Counted from the first letter of the stretch, positions 40,532 to 49,558 are shown. The stretch: 64,000 nt of DNA from Mesorhizobium sp. (GCF_004962245.1 NZ_SUHQ01000002.1:1-64000); one strand, 5' to 3'. Numbers and translations are program-made. Notes: generated by a model not told the origin, from the sequence alone.

Positions 40532-41143
40532 ATGCGAGCGATGCTGTTCGGTCTTGCCCTGCTGTTGCCGACCACGGCCCTCGCGGAACCGATCGAAACC
40601 CAGAAGATCATCACGGCGGCCACCGGCGACTGGAACGGCGATGGCGCCACCGATCTGGCGATGATCGTCGAGACCGAGCCCAGCAACCCGATGGACATGC
40701 ATTTCTTTCTCAGGGATCGCGAGCATAACTTTCTGCGGCCTGCGGGCATCGTGCGAGAGCAGATCACCGGCGAGTGGAACGGTTACGACCGGCCGGGCTA
40801 CGAGGCCTCCGACACCGAGCCGGAACTGACCGCGCTGCCGAACGGCTCGATCAAGCTATACTTGCCGGCAATGCCGGTCGGCAGCAAACGGACCAACCAG
40901 ACGCTGACGCTCGCATACCGCAACGATGCCTTCATCGTCGCCGGCTTTGCCTATGATTATCACGATTACCTTGAGGACAATGTCGCAAGCGACTGCGACT
41001 ACAATGTTTTGACCGGCAAGGGCAAAAGCAGCAAGATGCAGCCGGATGGCACCACCGAGCGCGCAACCGTGTCTGTCGAAGGGAAAACCATCCCCTTCTC
41101 GGAGTGGAACCCCGGAACCGGCTTCAGCGCTTGCGGCGAGTAA
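40532..41143 (+). CDS. secreted protein with an FG-GAP-like motif
   Basis: The protein has 203 residues from ATG 40532 (GGGGG upstream). A signal peptide (MLFGLALLLPTTALA) is followed by GDWNGDGATDLAMIV, a calcium-binding FG-GAP-like turn. A second, partial ITGEWNGYDRPGY repeat comes after. The C-terminal ~80 residues are a beta-rich domain with two late Cys. Probably a periplasmic protein; function unknown. Confidence 0.7.
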   Translation: MRAMLFGLALLLPTTALAEPIETQKIITAATGDWNGDGATDLAMIVETEPSNPMDMHFFLRDREHNFLRPAGIVREQITGEWNGYDRPGYEASDTEPELTALPNGSIKLYLPAMPVGSKRTNQTLTLAYRNDAFIVAGFAYDYHDYLEDNVASDCDYNVLTGKGKSSKMQPDGTTERATVSVEGKTIPFSEWNPGTGFSACGE

Positions 41144-41172
41144 TCGTCGAAGAGTGGCTAAAGCCGGGCGAC

Positions 41173-41205
41173 ACTCGATCTCGCCCCTTGCAGCGGGAGA
41201 TTGGC
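41173..41205. repeat. degenerate palindromic intergenic element
   Basis: ATCTCGCCCCTTGCAGCGGGAGAT is a decayed half of the CTCCCCC...GGGGGAG element, between two convergent genes. Confidence 0.45.
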
Positions 41206-41226
41206 CGCTTCAACGCTATCGCCCAA

Positions 41227-42216
41227 TCACTGCAGCTGCGGTTTCTTGAGAAAGCTGTTGCGATCGGCCGACTTCACGCGCAGCCACGTCTCGCGGCCGT
41301 CGCGCACCACCCGCAACGGGATCTCCGCGCCTGCCGGATTCTGCCACAGCTTGCGGTAGAAATCGGCCAGCCCGTCGACCTCGCCGTCGCGCACATCCGA
41401 GATGATGTCGCCCTGGCGCAGGCCGGCTTCGGCGGCCGGGCTGCCTTCGGCGACGCTCATCACCACGACCTCGCCATTGCTCTCGGCGGAGAAGGCTCCA
41501 AGCCACGGGCGCGGCGGCTTGGCGACCTGGCCGCGCGTCAGCAGATCGTCGAGAATGGGCGGCAGAAGGTCGATCGGCACCACCATGTTGATGTCGGCGA
41601 TCTCACCGGCGCGGCTCATCTGCAGGCGCAGCGAACCGATGCCGAGCAGCCTGCCGTCCTGCCCGATGAGGGCCGCACCGCCCCATGACGGATGGGCCGG
41701 GGCGGTGAAGATCGCCTCGTCCAGCAGATACTCCCAATAGCCGGCGAATTCCTGCTTGGTGACGATGTGCGCCCTGACCGACTGGCCGATGCCGTCGGCG
41801 AGCACGACGGGATCTCCGGCCATCGCCTTGGCCGCGTCGCCGAAAGCCACGGCGGGCAGGCCGAGCGGAGCCAGCGCCTGCAGCAGGCCGAAGCCCGATT
41901 CCTGGTCGTAGGCGAGCGCGTGCGCGGGAACCACGTGCCCGTTGTGATCGGTCAGCCAGACTTCTTCCGCCTCGGTGATGAGATAGCCGATGGTGAGCAC
42001 CAGCCCGTCGTCGCGAATGACCACACCGCTGCCTTCCCGGCTCGTGCCCAGCGCGTTCGCGGTGAAGGCGTCGTCGGGGATCGAGGCGCGCACCGCCACG
42101 ATGGACCGCAAAATCGTATCGATGGTCATGCTTTCAATCCTGGCAATGTTCATGACGGCCGGCGAAGGCCCGATGTCTTCTATAGGTATGGCGGGTAAGG
42201 CGAGGCGCAAGGGCAT
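41227..42216 (-). CDS. HtrA-like (S1C) protein with PDZ domain, catalytic residues replaced
   Basis: The protein has 329 residues if it starts at ATG 42216 (GGGGAGGAGG upstream); ATG 42153 or 42129 are possible. The trypsin-like domain (about 40-215) is recognisable by EGSGVVIRDDGLVLT and INMVVPIDLL. However, the His box reads LTIGYLI, the Asp box reads ESGFGLL, and the Ser box reads PSWGGAAL, so the serine position is tryptophan. A PDZ domain follows (about 225-320, GSPAAEAGLRQGDII). It has no clear signal peptide. It is likely a pseudoprotease scaffold or chaperone-like protein. Confidence 0.75.
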   Translation of the reverse strand: MPLRLALPAIPIEDIGPSPAVMNIARIESMTIDTILRSIVAVRASIPDDAFTANALGTSREGSGVVIRDDGLVLTIGYLITEAEEVWLTDHNGHVVPAHALAYDQESGFGLLQALAPLGLPAVAFGDAAKAMAGDPVVLADGIGQSVRAHIVTKQEFAGYWEYLLDEAIFTAPAHPSWGGAALIGQDGRLLGIGSLRLQMSRAGEIADINMVVPIDLLPPILDDLLTRGQVAKPPRPWLGAFSAESNGEVVVMSVAEGSPAAEAGLRQGDIISDVRDGEVDGLADFYRKLWQNPAGAEIPLRVVRDGRETWLRVKSADRNSFLKKPQLQ

Positions 42217-42221
42217 CGGTG

Positions 42222-42252
42222 ATCCTCCTCCCCGTGGGAGAAGGTGGGCGCG
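42222..42252. repeat. fragment of palindromic intergenic element
   Basis: CCTCCTCCCCGTGGGAGAAGGTGG matches the arm region of the CCCCTCTCC-type elements at 20 kb. It overlaps the ribosome site of the HtrA-like gene. Confidence 0.4.
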
Positions 42253-42417
42253 ACATCGACAATAGTTCAACACAAGTTGAACTTTCTGCGGCCCGCACTA
42301 CCTGTACCCCGCACTATCTGTCCCTATGTGTAGATGACCCTGTCCCATGCAAACCCTCGCCGCTATCGCGCAAGCTGATCCTTCCCAAGACCCGCTCACA
42401 TCAAGAGGCCTCCCGAC

Positions 42418-43284
42418 ATGAACCAATACACACCGCCGAAAGTATGGACCTGGAACAAGGCAAACGGCGGCGCCTTCGCCAACATCAACCGCCCGATATC
42501 GGGCCCGACGCATGAGAAGGAACTGCCGGTCGGCAAGCATCCGCTGCAGCTCTATTCGCTGGCGACGCCCAACGGCGTCAAGGTGACGATCATGCTGGAG
42601 GAACTGCTGGCACGAGGCCACAAGGGCGCCGAATACGACGCCTGGCTGATCAGGATCAACGACGGCGACCAGTTCGGCAGCGGCTTCGTCGAGGTCAATC
42701 CCAACTCCAAGATCCCGGCGCTGATGGATCACAGCGGGCCAAAGCCGATCCGCGTCTTCGAGTCCGGTTCGATCCTGCTCTATCTGGCCGAAAAGTTTGG
42801 CGAATTCCTGCCGACCGAGACGGCGGCGCGCACCGAGACCCTGTCATGGCTGTTCTGGCAGATGGGCTCGGCGCCCTATCTCGGCGGCGGCTTCGGCCAT
42901 TTCTACGCCTACGCGCCGGAAAAGATCGAGTATGCCATCGACCGCTTCGCCATGGAGACGAAGCGCCAGATGGACGTGCTCGACCGGCGCCTGGCGACAA
43001 GCGAATATCTGGGCGGCGACGACTACACGATTGCCGATATGGCGGTGTGGCCCTGGTATGGCGGGCTGGCCAAGGGCCGCATGTACAACGACGCCGGCGA
43101 GTTCCTGTCGGTGCAGGAATACAAACACGTGCAGCGCTGGGCCGACGCGATCGACGCACGGCCGGCGGTGCAACGCGGGCGCATGGTCAACCGCGCTTTC
43201 GGCGAGCCCGCGATGCAGCTGCACGAACGCCACGACGCCAGCGATTTCGACACCAACACGCAGGACAAGCTGGCGGCGGAGTGA
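42418..43284 (+). CDS. yghU: glutathione S-transferase, YghU type
   Basis: The protein has 288 residues. It has the YghU layout: an N-terminal extension (YTPPKVWTWNKANGGAFANIN RP region), a thioredoxin-like domain with LYSLATPNGVKVTIMLEEL and PNSKIPAL, the FESGSILLYLAEKFG glutathione motif, then a helical domain with YTIADMAVWPWYG. YghU-like enzymes are nu-class GSTs with disulfide-bond reductase activity towards hydroperoxides or disulfides. Single gene. Confidence 0.9.
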   Translation: MNQYTPPKVWTWNKANGGAFANINRPISGPTHEKELPVGKHPLQLYSLATPNGVKVTIMLEELLARGHKGAEYDAWLIRINDGDQFGSGFVEVNPNSKIPALMDHSGPKPIRVFESGSILLYLAEKFGEFLPTETAARTETLSWLFWQMGSAPYLGGGFGHFYAYAPEKIEYAIDRFAMETKRQMDVLDRRLATSEYLGGDDYTIADMAVWPWYGGLAKGRMYNDAGEFLSVQEYKHVQRWADAIDARPAVQRGRMVNRAFGEPAMQLHERHDASDFDTNTQDKLAAE

Positions 43285-43399
43285 GCGGCATTGGCCAGAC
43301 GCGTGGCGCCGGAGGGTTCCGGCGCCTACGCTTCCAGGGAGCGCATGTTCAGACGCCTCAAGGATTTCCGCCGCATCGCCACCCGAACCTGACGATCGT

Positions 43400-43957
43400 T
43401 CACAACGCCTTCCTCATCCGCAATAGCGGCACGTCCGCTCCGCCTCTGGCGTCGACGACGTCCTCGATCGCTTGATAGCCGCAGGCTCGATAGAGCGGTT
43501 CGCCGGCCATCGTAGCCATGAGCTCGACATGGGTGAAGCGCTCGGCGCGGGCGGCATCCTCGCACAGCGTGAGGATCAGGCGCCCTACCCCTCGGCGGGT
43601 GAAGCTTGGATGCGTATACATGGCACGCACGCGGGCGGCGTCGTGCGCGGGGTCGAGCAGCGCAGCATCGCGCCCGGATGAACGGTCGCCTCCATAGAGG
43701 GTTGCCCGCCGGCTCCATCCGCCGCAACCGACCAAGACGCCATTCTGCTCCACGACAAAATACGTTCCATCGTCGATGAGCTGCGTATCCAGCCCCATGA
43801 TTGCTCTGCTCGAGTCGATCTGTTCCTGCGTGAGGAAAGGCTTCTGAAGCTCGCCAATGGCCGCATTCATCAGTACAGCCAGCGCCGGCATATCGGCACG
43901 TGTCGCCACCCGATGGTCTAAGTTGATCCCCGGCATTGTCCGGCAGGTCCAGTGCAA
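43400..43957 (-). CDS. GNAT family acetyltransferase
   Basis: The protein has 185 residues; ATG 43936 (MPGINLDHR) is a plausible shorter start. The GNAT fold shows VATRADMPALAVLMNAAI, YFVVEQNGVLVGCGGW, RAMYTHPSFTRRGVGRLIL (motif A, the acetyl-CoA-binding RxGxG loop) and FTHVELMATMAGEPLYRACGYQ. Substrate unknown. Monocistronic. Confidence 0.85.
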   Translation of the reverse strand: MHWTCRTMPGINLDHRVATRADMPALAVLMNAAIGELQKPFLTQEQIDSSRAIMGLDTQLIDDGTYFVVEQNGVLVGCGGWSRRATLYGGDRSSGRDAALLDPAHDAARVRAMYTHPSFTRRGVGRLILTLCEDAARAERFTHVELMATMAGEPLYRACGYQAIEDVVDARGGADVPLLRMRKAL

Positions 43958-44004
43958 AGCCCTATAAAATTAGCACCAAGTCGGAACGATAGGAAGAAAC
44001 ACAC

Positions 44005-44838
44005 CTATGGTATGGCCGGAGTCGAAGCTTTGCTCTTCGCCGCCGCCTGACGCCCCGTTAGGAGTCTGGGCCCATGGTCTACGGCGGATATCCAGAGCCG
44101 GTCAATGTCGGCGAGATGCGTCTCGTCGATCTCGTCGAGATGGTTCCAGTACATTCCGTCCTCGTAGAAATAGCCGAGATCCTGCTCGATCGCCTCGGCT
44201 TTCTCCGCCTTGTCGAACTGGATGCCGGCAAGGATCTCGGTTTTCATGTCGGCAATTCTCGAAGGCGAAAGGCCGGTCAGTTCATCGAATGTCAGCCTCG
44301 GAAAGACCAGCCGGCTGCGCGGCAGGTTGGACAGGTTGATGCACAGGCAATCCCGCTTCAGCGCCTGGACCAGCAGGCGGGCGGACTTGGCCTCGAGGTC
44401 GCGCAGCGTCACATCGTTGCGCAGCGGGTCGGCACGGCCGATGCCGTAGAAATGCGTCTTGCCGGGCTGGTCGTAGATCATGTCGCAGCCCAGGAACGCC
44501 AGGACATCGGGCTTCTGGCTGTGGATCGTCCAGTAGGCCGCCGTCATCGCCATCGTGCCGCCGGCATAGACGAAGCCGCCGAAGGCGTTCTGGGCCGGCA
44601 CGTAGTGCTCGGCGCTGAATATCTGGGCCTGCTGAAGGGTTTCGTCCCGGGGCAGCCGGTCCGGCGGGAAATCGCCGGCATGGACGAGAAGATCCCAGTC
44701 GGGGCGCACGCGCCAGGCGTTGTTGATGGCGACGATCTTGCTGAAGGCGTGCTTCGGCCAGGCCTCGCAGCGTACCACATCGGGCGCGCTGCCGAGCAGC
44801 AGGATCACGCGCGACGATCCGGGATCGTCGAAGGCCAT
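44005..44838 (-). CDS. hypothetical protein, possible glycosyltransferase-like fold
   Basis: The protein has 277 residues from ATG 44838 (GAAGAGG upstream). The start VILLLGSAPDVVRCEAW and AFSKIVAINNAWRVRPDWD, then FGGFVYAGGTMAMTAAYWTI and VLAFLGCDMIYDQPGKTHFYG, resemble proteins of the DUF115/sialyltransferase-like surface-sugar group. It has no signal peptide or membrane segment. The C-terminus ends in a charged helical tail. Function uncertain. Confidence 0.6.
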   Translation of the reverse strand: MAFDDPGSSRVILLLGSAPDVVRCEAWPKHAFSKIVAINNAWRVRPDWDLLVHAGDFPPDRLPRDETLQQAQIFSAEHYVPAQNAFGGFVYAGGTMAMTAAYWTIHSQKPDVLAFLGCDMIYDQPGKTHFYGIGRADPLRNDVTLRDLEAKSARLLVQALKRDCLCINLSNLPRSRLVFPRLTFDELTGLSPSRIADMKTEILAGIQFDKAEKAEAIEQDLGYFYEDGMYWNHLDEIDETHLADIDRLWISAVDHGPRLLTGRQAAAKSKASTPAIP

Positions 44839-45184
44839 GGCACGCCTCTTCAATCGATCAGCCTTTTCATGCGATGGACCCCTCGTCATCGATCGACGTG
44901 ACGAGCATTCATCTCGCCTCCGGCCAGATCGCACAAGCGGCGAGCGCCCTTCCCGCCCGGCGGATCCGTCGAGCCTGTTGCACGAGCGCCACGATTGCCG
45001 CGAGACCAGAACGCAAGGGAGAGGCGACCGACGCCTTGGAGTCGGGATTGCACAAGCCGCAGGCAGGCTTCCGCGCTGCCTAATTCCTGGCTTATGGATC
45101 AGGAGGTGTATGTTAGTTGGCTAAAGTAACGGAACGTCCAATGCACATTCCCAGAACCGAACATGTCCGGCCTGCACCGTGATG
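44839..45184. other. intergenic stretch
   Basis: No supported gene in 346 bases. It contains the inverted repeat TTAGTTGGCTAA at 45113-45124. The region left of it encodes only short chance ORFs. Confidence 0.35.
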
Positions 45185-45442
45185 TCATGGTCTGGGTCGG
45201 ACACCGCCTCGATGCCCTGGCCGACCCACACTCACGGACCGCGGACTTGCCTCTGCGTCTTCCGCCCCGGCTCCATAGATCAGCCGGACGACGAATACAA
45301 AATATCCGACCTGCAGAACGATCAAGGTAACAATCGTCCAGGCCAGCGCCTTCCAGATCGAACCCGTCGTCAAAAAAGTCGAGAGCGCCACGATGGATGA
45401 CGCGGTGGCCATTCCCACCAGGAACTGTGGAAAATTCATCAT
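45185..45442 (-). CDS. SyrA/ExoX-like exopolysaccharide production repressor family protein
   Basis: The protein has 85 residues with two hydrophobic segments, MNFPQFLVGMATASSIVALSTF and WKALAWTIVTLIVLQVGYFVF, and a polar C-terminus with GAEDAEAS. This is the layout of the small rhizobial SyrA/ExoX family, membrane proteins that modulate exopolysaccharide synthesis. A paralogue lies at 61146-61391 with the same FLVGM and TGSIWKAL motifs, and their upstream regions are related. The last ~20 residues look less conserved. Confidence 0.75.
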   Translation of the reverse strand: MMNFPQFLVGMATASSIVALSTFLTTGSIWKALAWTIVTLIVLQVGYFVFVVRLIYGAGAEDAEASPRSVSVGRPGHRGGVRPRP

Positions 45443-45745
45443 CTTTTCGGCCGTCCCGGAACTGACAACAGCCGAGACGACTCCCTGCCCATTTACCCCA
45501 GACCAACGGTTTCACCCTTTCGATGGTTGCGCAAGTGCCAAATCGATTAGAGGTGTACGCATGCTTAATGCAGTCTCTGGTTGAGGGTTTCCCGGCTGCC
45601 GCCGGCCCGCTCAAAATGGCGAAATCCATGGCGAAAGGACTTGACCCGAGGCCGCTGCGCAGCCGAGGTCGGCTTCGGACCGCGTCGGCGCTCGCCACAT
45701 GCGCAATGCCCTTCCGATCACGTTCGACCCGCCGGCCAATGAACC
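45443..45745. promoter_or_regulatory. upstream region shared with the second SyrA/ExoX-like gene
   Basis: Within this stretch, CTGACAACAGCCGAGACG (45464-45482) and the block TTGCGCAAGTGCCA...GCAGTCTCTGGTT (45527-45582) recur upstream of the paralogue at 61418-61434 and 61494-61543. TTGCGCAA is itself palindromic. It probably carries the promoter and a regulator site. Confidence 0.5.
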
Positions 45746-46630
45746 TTATTCGGGCGAAGGCACAGGCGGTTTGTTCGTCATGGTGGCACCGAAGGCAGCG
45801 GCTATGACGGCGGCTACCCCCAGGCATTGCAGCCCGGTCAGGATCTCGTGCAGGAACAGGAACCCCGCAAGCGCGCCCAGCGCCGGCTCCAGGCAGGTCA
45901 GCGTGCCGTAGAGCCTGGCGGGCATTCTGGTCAGCGCCATCATCTCCAGCCAGAACGGCAGGGCGCTGGAAAACAGCCCGACCAGCAGGGCGGCGGCCAG
46001 GATCGACGGCGCGACCAGTGCCGGCCCCGCCTCGGCCACGCCGAACGGCAGCGCGAGCACTGCGGCGATTGCCATGCCGTAAGCCGTGGTCTGGCCGCCG
46101 AGTTCCGCGCCCGCCTTCTGGGCGAACACGATGTAGAGCGCCCAGCAGCCGCCGGCCGCCAGAGCCAGCATCACGCCGGCCGGATCGAGCGCCTCGGGCG
46201 AATGGACGAGGGGCGACAACAAAACGATACCGGCGATGGCGAGCGCCACCCAGGCGAAGTCGCTGCCGCGCCGGGACGACAGCGTCGCGACCAGGAGCGG
46301 ACCGGAGAATTCGAGTGCCACCGCGATGCCGAGCGGGATCGTCTTGAGCGCCGCATAGAACAAAAGGTTCAGCGCGGCGAGCGTCACCCCATAGGCGATC
46401 AGCCATGGCCAGACGGCTTTGGACGGCCGCACCCGCCAGGGCCGCAGCACCGCCGCCAGCATCAGCGCGCCGACGACCAGCCGCAGCACCGTCGTGCCCT
46501 GCGCGCCGACCAGCGGAAACAGGCCCTTGGCGAAGGTCGCGCCGATCTGGATCGACACCATGGCGCCGAGCAGCGCCGCGATGGGCAGGGGCGCGGTTTC
46601 GGGACGGTTGGCAACCGGCGTCGACGTCAC
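45746..46630 (-). CDS. EamA/RhtA-type exporter
   Basis: The protein has 294 residues with ten hydrophobic segments in two EamA repeats. It has GATFAKGLFPLVGAQGTTVLR, AALKTIPLGIAVALEFSGPL and TRMPARLYGTLTCLEPALGAL, which match the RhtA-type threonine/homoserine exporters. Substrate is therefore likely amino-acid-like. Monocistronic. Confidence 0.85.
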   Translation of the reverse strand: MTSTPVANRPETAPLPIAALLGAMVSIQIGATFAKGLFPLVGAQGTTVLRLVVGALMLAAVLRPWRVRPSKAVWPWLIAYGVTLAALNLLFYAALKTIPLGIAVALEFSGPLLVATLSSRRGSDFAWVALAIAGIVLLSPLVHSPEALDPAGVMLALAAGGCWALYIVFAQKAGAELGGQTTAYGMAIAAVLALPFGVAEAGPALVAPSILAAALLVGLFSSALPFWLEMMALTRMPARLYGTLTCLEPALGALAGFLFLHEILTGLQCLGVAAVIAAAFGATMTNKPPVPSPE

Positions 46631-46837
46631 TGTGATTGGTCCTCCACTGCCGGCGGGCTATGCGCGACGGCATGGGGCGGAGATAGGACCAATGGGCTTG
46701 CCTGTCGTGAGGCAGCGAGAGGTGGTTGGGTGGGGCAAGGGGGCGAGCGATAGAAGGCGCGTGGCGCCTCCGCTATCGTGACGCCGTCCGAGGAATGCAA
46801 TGGCGCAAAGTAAATGCCGAACTGTAGTGTTCCTTCC

Positions 46838-46886
46838 CACCCCCCTCTGTCCTGCCGGACATCTCCCCCGCAAGGGGGGAGATTGG
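46838..46886. repeat. palindromic intergenic element
   Basis: CCACCCCCCTCTGTCCTGCC then CTCCCCCGCAAGGGGGGAG, inverted relative to the copy at 46944-46996. Confidence 0.8.
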
Positions 46887-46943
46887 ATGTCACTTCGGCT
46901 TTCGCCAATTCGCCAGCGGTGCAAAATCAGCGGGGCACTAAGG

Positions 46944-46996
46944 CTGCCGATCTCCCCCCTTGCGGGGGAGATGGCCGGCAGGCCAGAGGGGGGTGC
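46944..46996. repeat. inverted partner palindromic element
   Basis: CTCCCCCCTTGCGGGGGAG hairpin, then GGCCGGCAGGCC and AGAGGGGGGT; forms an inverted pair with 46838-46886 about 57 bases away. Confidence 0.8.
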
Positions 46997-47041
46997 TGTC
47001 CCGCCGGCGTCAAAAGTCTGCTACAGGCGCAACACTGCCGC

Positions 47042-47317
47042 TCAGGCCGACAGGGCGGCCAATGGCCTTGCGCTCTTGTTGGGGATCTGGATGTCGATCT
47101 CCAGCGTCGACATCGTCTCGCCGCGATCCATCGAGACCTGCAGAAAATCCTGGTCGATCTGCACATGCCTGGCGATGACGGCCATGATCTCCTCGCGCAG
47201 CACCGAGACGAGATCGGGCTGGCTGCGGTTGCGGCGCTCATAGGCGAGCAGCACCTGCAGCCGCTCGCGCGCCACCGGCGCGCTGCCGCGCCGCTTGAAG
47301 AGGTCGAACAGGTTCAT
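47042..47317 (-). CDS. minE: cell division topological specificity factor MinE
   Basis: The protein has 91 residues. N-terminal [20 protein letters not shown] is the membrane-targeting and MinD-binding segment, followed by [10 protein letters not shown] and [16 protein letters not shown]. It has the normal size and order. It displaces MinC and stimulates MinD ATPase to keep the division site at midcell. The ATG overlaps the minD stop (ATGA). Confidence 0.95.
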   Translation of the reverse strand: MNLFDLFKRRGSAPVARERLQVLLAYERRNRSQPDLVSVLREEIMAVIARHVQIDQDFLQVSMDRGETMSTLEIDIQIPNKSARPLAALSA

Positions 47318-48129
47318 GCTGCCCTCCTTCCCAAAAGCCGGTCGAGGAAACCCTTGCGCTCGAACGGCACAACGACAGGCAGCTCCTCGCCCTCGAGCCG
47401 CCTAGCGGCATCGATGTAGGCGCGGGCGGCCGGGTTCAGGGGATCGCTGAGCGTGACCGGCGAACCGAGGTTGGAGGCCCTGAGCACGTCCTGGCTCTCG
47501 GGAATGATGCCGAGCAGCGGCGTCGACAGGATTTCCAGCACGTCGTCGATCGACAGCATTTCGCCGCGCGCCGCGCGCGCCGCGTCGTAGCGGGTGACCA
47601 GCACGTGCTTGGCGATCTGCTCGCCCTGTTCGGCCTTGACGGTCCTGGCGTCGAGCAGGCCGATGATGCGATCGGAATCGCGCACCGAGCTGACTTCCGG
47701 GTTGGTGACGATGACCGCCTCGTCGGCAAAGCGCATGGCGAGTTGCGCGCCGCGCTCGATGCCGGCCGGGCTGTCGCAGAAGACGTAGTCGAACACCGAG
47801 CGCAGCTTGTCGATCACCTCGCCGACGCCCTCCTCGGTCAGCGCATCCTTGTCGCGCGTCTGCGAGGCCGGCAGCAGGAACAGCGTCTCGACCCGCTTGT
47901 CGCGGATCAGCGCCTGCGACAGCTTGGCCGTTCCCTGGATGACGTTGACCAGGTCGAACACGACCCGCCGCTCGGCGCCCATGATCAGATCGAGGTTCCT
48001 TAAGCCGACGTCGAAATCGACCAGGGCCACCTTCTTGCCGGTCCTTGCGACCGCGGCACCAAGGGCGGCAGTCGAGGTCGTCTTGCCGACGCCCCCCTTG
48101 CCCGAGGTGACCACCACTACCTTGCCCAT
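47314..48129 (-). CDS. minD: septum site-determining ATPase MinD
   Basis: The protein has 271 residues from ATG 48129. The deviant Walker A is [10 protein letters not shown], switch motifs are present ([14 protein letters not shown] and [12 protein letters not shown]), and the C-terminal amphipathic membrane-targeting helix is KGFLDRLLG. It recruits MinC to the membrane and oscillates with MinE. The operon order is minC-minD-minE. Confidence 0.95.
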   Translation of the reverse strand: MGKVVVVTSGKGGVGKTTSTAALGAAVARTGKKVALVDFDVGLRNLDLIMGAERRVVFDLVNVIQGTAKLSQALIRDKRVETLFLLPASQTRDKDALTEEGVGEVIDKLRSVFDYVFCDSPAGIERGAQLAMRFADEAVIVTNPEVSSVRDSDRIIGLLDARTVKAEQGEQIAKHVLVTRYDAARAARGEMLSIDDVLEILSTPLLGIIPESQDVLRASNLGSPVTLSDPLNPAARAYIDAARRLEGEELPVVVPFERKGFLDRLLGRRAA

Positions 48130-48158
48130 ATATGCCTCCATTATTGTTGTTGGGATCG

Positions 48159-48941
48159 TCAGTTGAACGGCGCGATGCGCAGCGTGTCTTTTTCGAGAAA
48201 GGCCTGGACGGCTTTGCCACGCGAGGACGGCTCCATCTCCTCGGCGGTGCAGTACCAGCCGTCGACCGATAAAAGCTCGGCCTCGTTCCTGCGGCAGAAG
48301 ATGCGCGCCGCCGAATGGCCGAGCACGCCGGCCGACGCGCGCCCGCGCAGCGTGCCGTAGACATGGATGGAGCCGGCGGCGACGATCTCGGAACCGGAGG
48401 CGACGGAGCCCAGCACGATGACATCGCCATGCGCGTGGAAGACCGACTGGCCCGAGCGGATCGGCGTCTTGACCATCAGCGTCGCCGGCGCTTCCGGCTG
48501 CCTGTCTTCTGGCTGCTTGCCCGGTCCCGCCCTGCTTGCCTCTTCCCGCTTGCCCGTCTCTTCCGCCCCGCTTGCCTCTTCCGGCCTGCCCTTGCCGTCG
48601 GCCTGCATGAGCAGCCCGGCGGTGGCCTCCTTGGCGCCGATCAGCACCGGCGGCAGATGGGGCGCAAGCGCCGTGCTGCCGTCGAGCTCGATGGCATAGA
48701 TGCGGATGCCGCGCAGGCCAAGTTCGGCGACCAGCGCTTCGATCTCGCCGACCTCGGGTTTCAGCGTGTTGAGGTTAAGCACCACCGGCCGGCCGGCAAA
48801 ATAGCCCGGCGAGTTGCCGATCCAGCGATCGAGGCTCTCCAGCCACGCCGAAAGCGGCGCCTCCGGGGTGAGCGTGAAGGCGACGAAGGAGCGGGCGCGA
48901 AAGCGGATGGATTTGGTCTCGACGGGGGCGGCGAAGGTCAC
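48159..48941 (-). CDS. minC: septum site-determining protein MinC
   Basis: The protein has 260 residues. The N-terminal FtsZ-inhibiting domain is about 10-110. The C-terminal beta-helix MinD-binding domain (about 155-225) has IRSGQSVFHAHGDVIVLGSV and GSIHVYGTLRGRASAG. Between them lies a degenerate, highly charged linker (about 112-150) built from EEASGAEE/EEASRAG-like units. It is the first gene of minCDE. Confidence 0.93.
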   Translation of the reverse strand: MTFAAPVETKSIRFRARSFVAFTLTPEAPLSAWLESLDRWIGNSPGYFAGRPVVLNLNTLKPEVGEIEALVAELGLRGIRIYAIELDGSTALAPHLPPVLIGAKEATAGLLMQADGKGRPEEASGAEETGKREEASRAGPGKQPEDRQPEAPATLMVKTPIRSGQSVFHAHGDVIVLGSVASGSEIVAAGSIHVYGTLRGRASAGVLGHSAARIFCRRNEAELLSVDGWYCTAEEMEPSSRGKAVQAFLEKDTLRIAPFN

Positions 48942-49111
48942 GGACAGCGATTCCTTACTGATAGGTAAACGCTAGCCAGCCATGGTTAACGAAAGGTTAA
49001 TGGAAGGGTATTTGCGACATTCGGAAAAGCCATTGCTGACAGAACCGGCCGCGTCAGCGGCCGAGCGGACCGTGCTGGAAATTGCCTGCCCTTTCCTCGA
49101 CACCTTGCGGG

Positions 49112-49558
49112 CTAACTGCCCTTCGCTGCGTCCTCGATCAGTTCCGCTAGCAAGGTAGAGAACCGCTCGTCGGACCTATCCTCTATGTTTCCCACTTCTC
49201 TCGCCACGATCCCGGGCGAAGAGACTGACACTTGCCCACTCAGCTGAACGTTGACCGTGAACGTCCTTCTGACTGCCTCCTTCTCCATTCCTCGCTGCCT
49301 GTAGACTTTGAACCGAATAGATGGTGTTGACGCTTTGGCCTGGCGGCGTGGCGCGGTGTCCATGTCGACAGTCACCTCGCCCGCCACGTCAGCCTTGGCC
49401 GCTTCCAACGACGCAACCACGACGTCGTTTAGCCAGGCCCTGGCTTGCGCGCCGAAGTCCACCACACCTCCCTCAGCCTTCTCATTGCGGACGTGCCCCT
49501 CTTGCTCACGGCGAGCTTCCTTCCCGCGCTCAAGGGCTTCTTTGAACTTAGACATCAT
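49112..49558 (-). CDS. hypothetical protein
   Basis: The protein has 148 residues, soluble, with a charged helical N-terminus (FKEALERGKEARREQEGH). A small alpha/beta part with QARAWLNDVVVASLEAAKADV and TFTVNVQLSGQVSVSSPG follows. No known family recognised; no signal or membrane segment. Confidence 0.6.
   Translation of the reverse strand: MMSKFKEALERGKEARREQEGHVRNEKAEGGVVDFGAQARAWLNDVVVASLEAAKADVAGEVTVDMDTAPRRQAKASTPSIRFKVYRQRGMEKEAVRRTFTVNVQLSGQVSVSSPGIVAREVGNIEDRSDERFSTLLAELIEDAAKGS

Larger units (their letters stand above)
46631..47041. other. intergenic stretch with two inverted palindromic elements
   Basis: These 411 bases hold the two copies of the palindromic element annotated separately and no supported gene. 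Confidence 0.5.

Noticed and set aside
45113..45124. Inverted repeat TTAGTTGGCTAA, similar to TTAGCTGACTAA at 30317
   Set aside because: Two short occurrences in AT-rich spots upstream of unrelated genes are compatible with chance.
45099..46673. 524-residue minus-strand ORF across the SyrA/ExoX-like gene and the exporter
   Set aside because: It overlaps two better-supported genes in other frames and is Arg-rich with no domain pattern.
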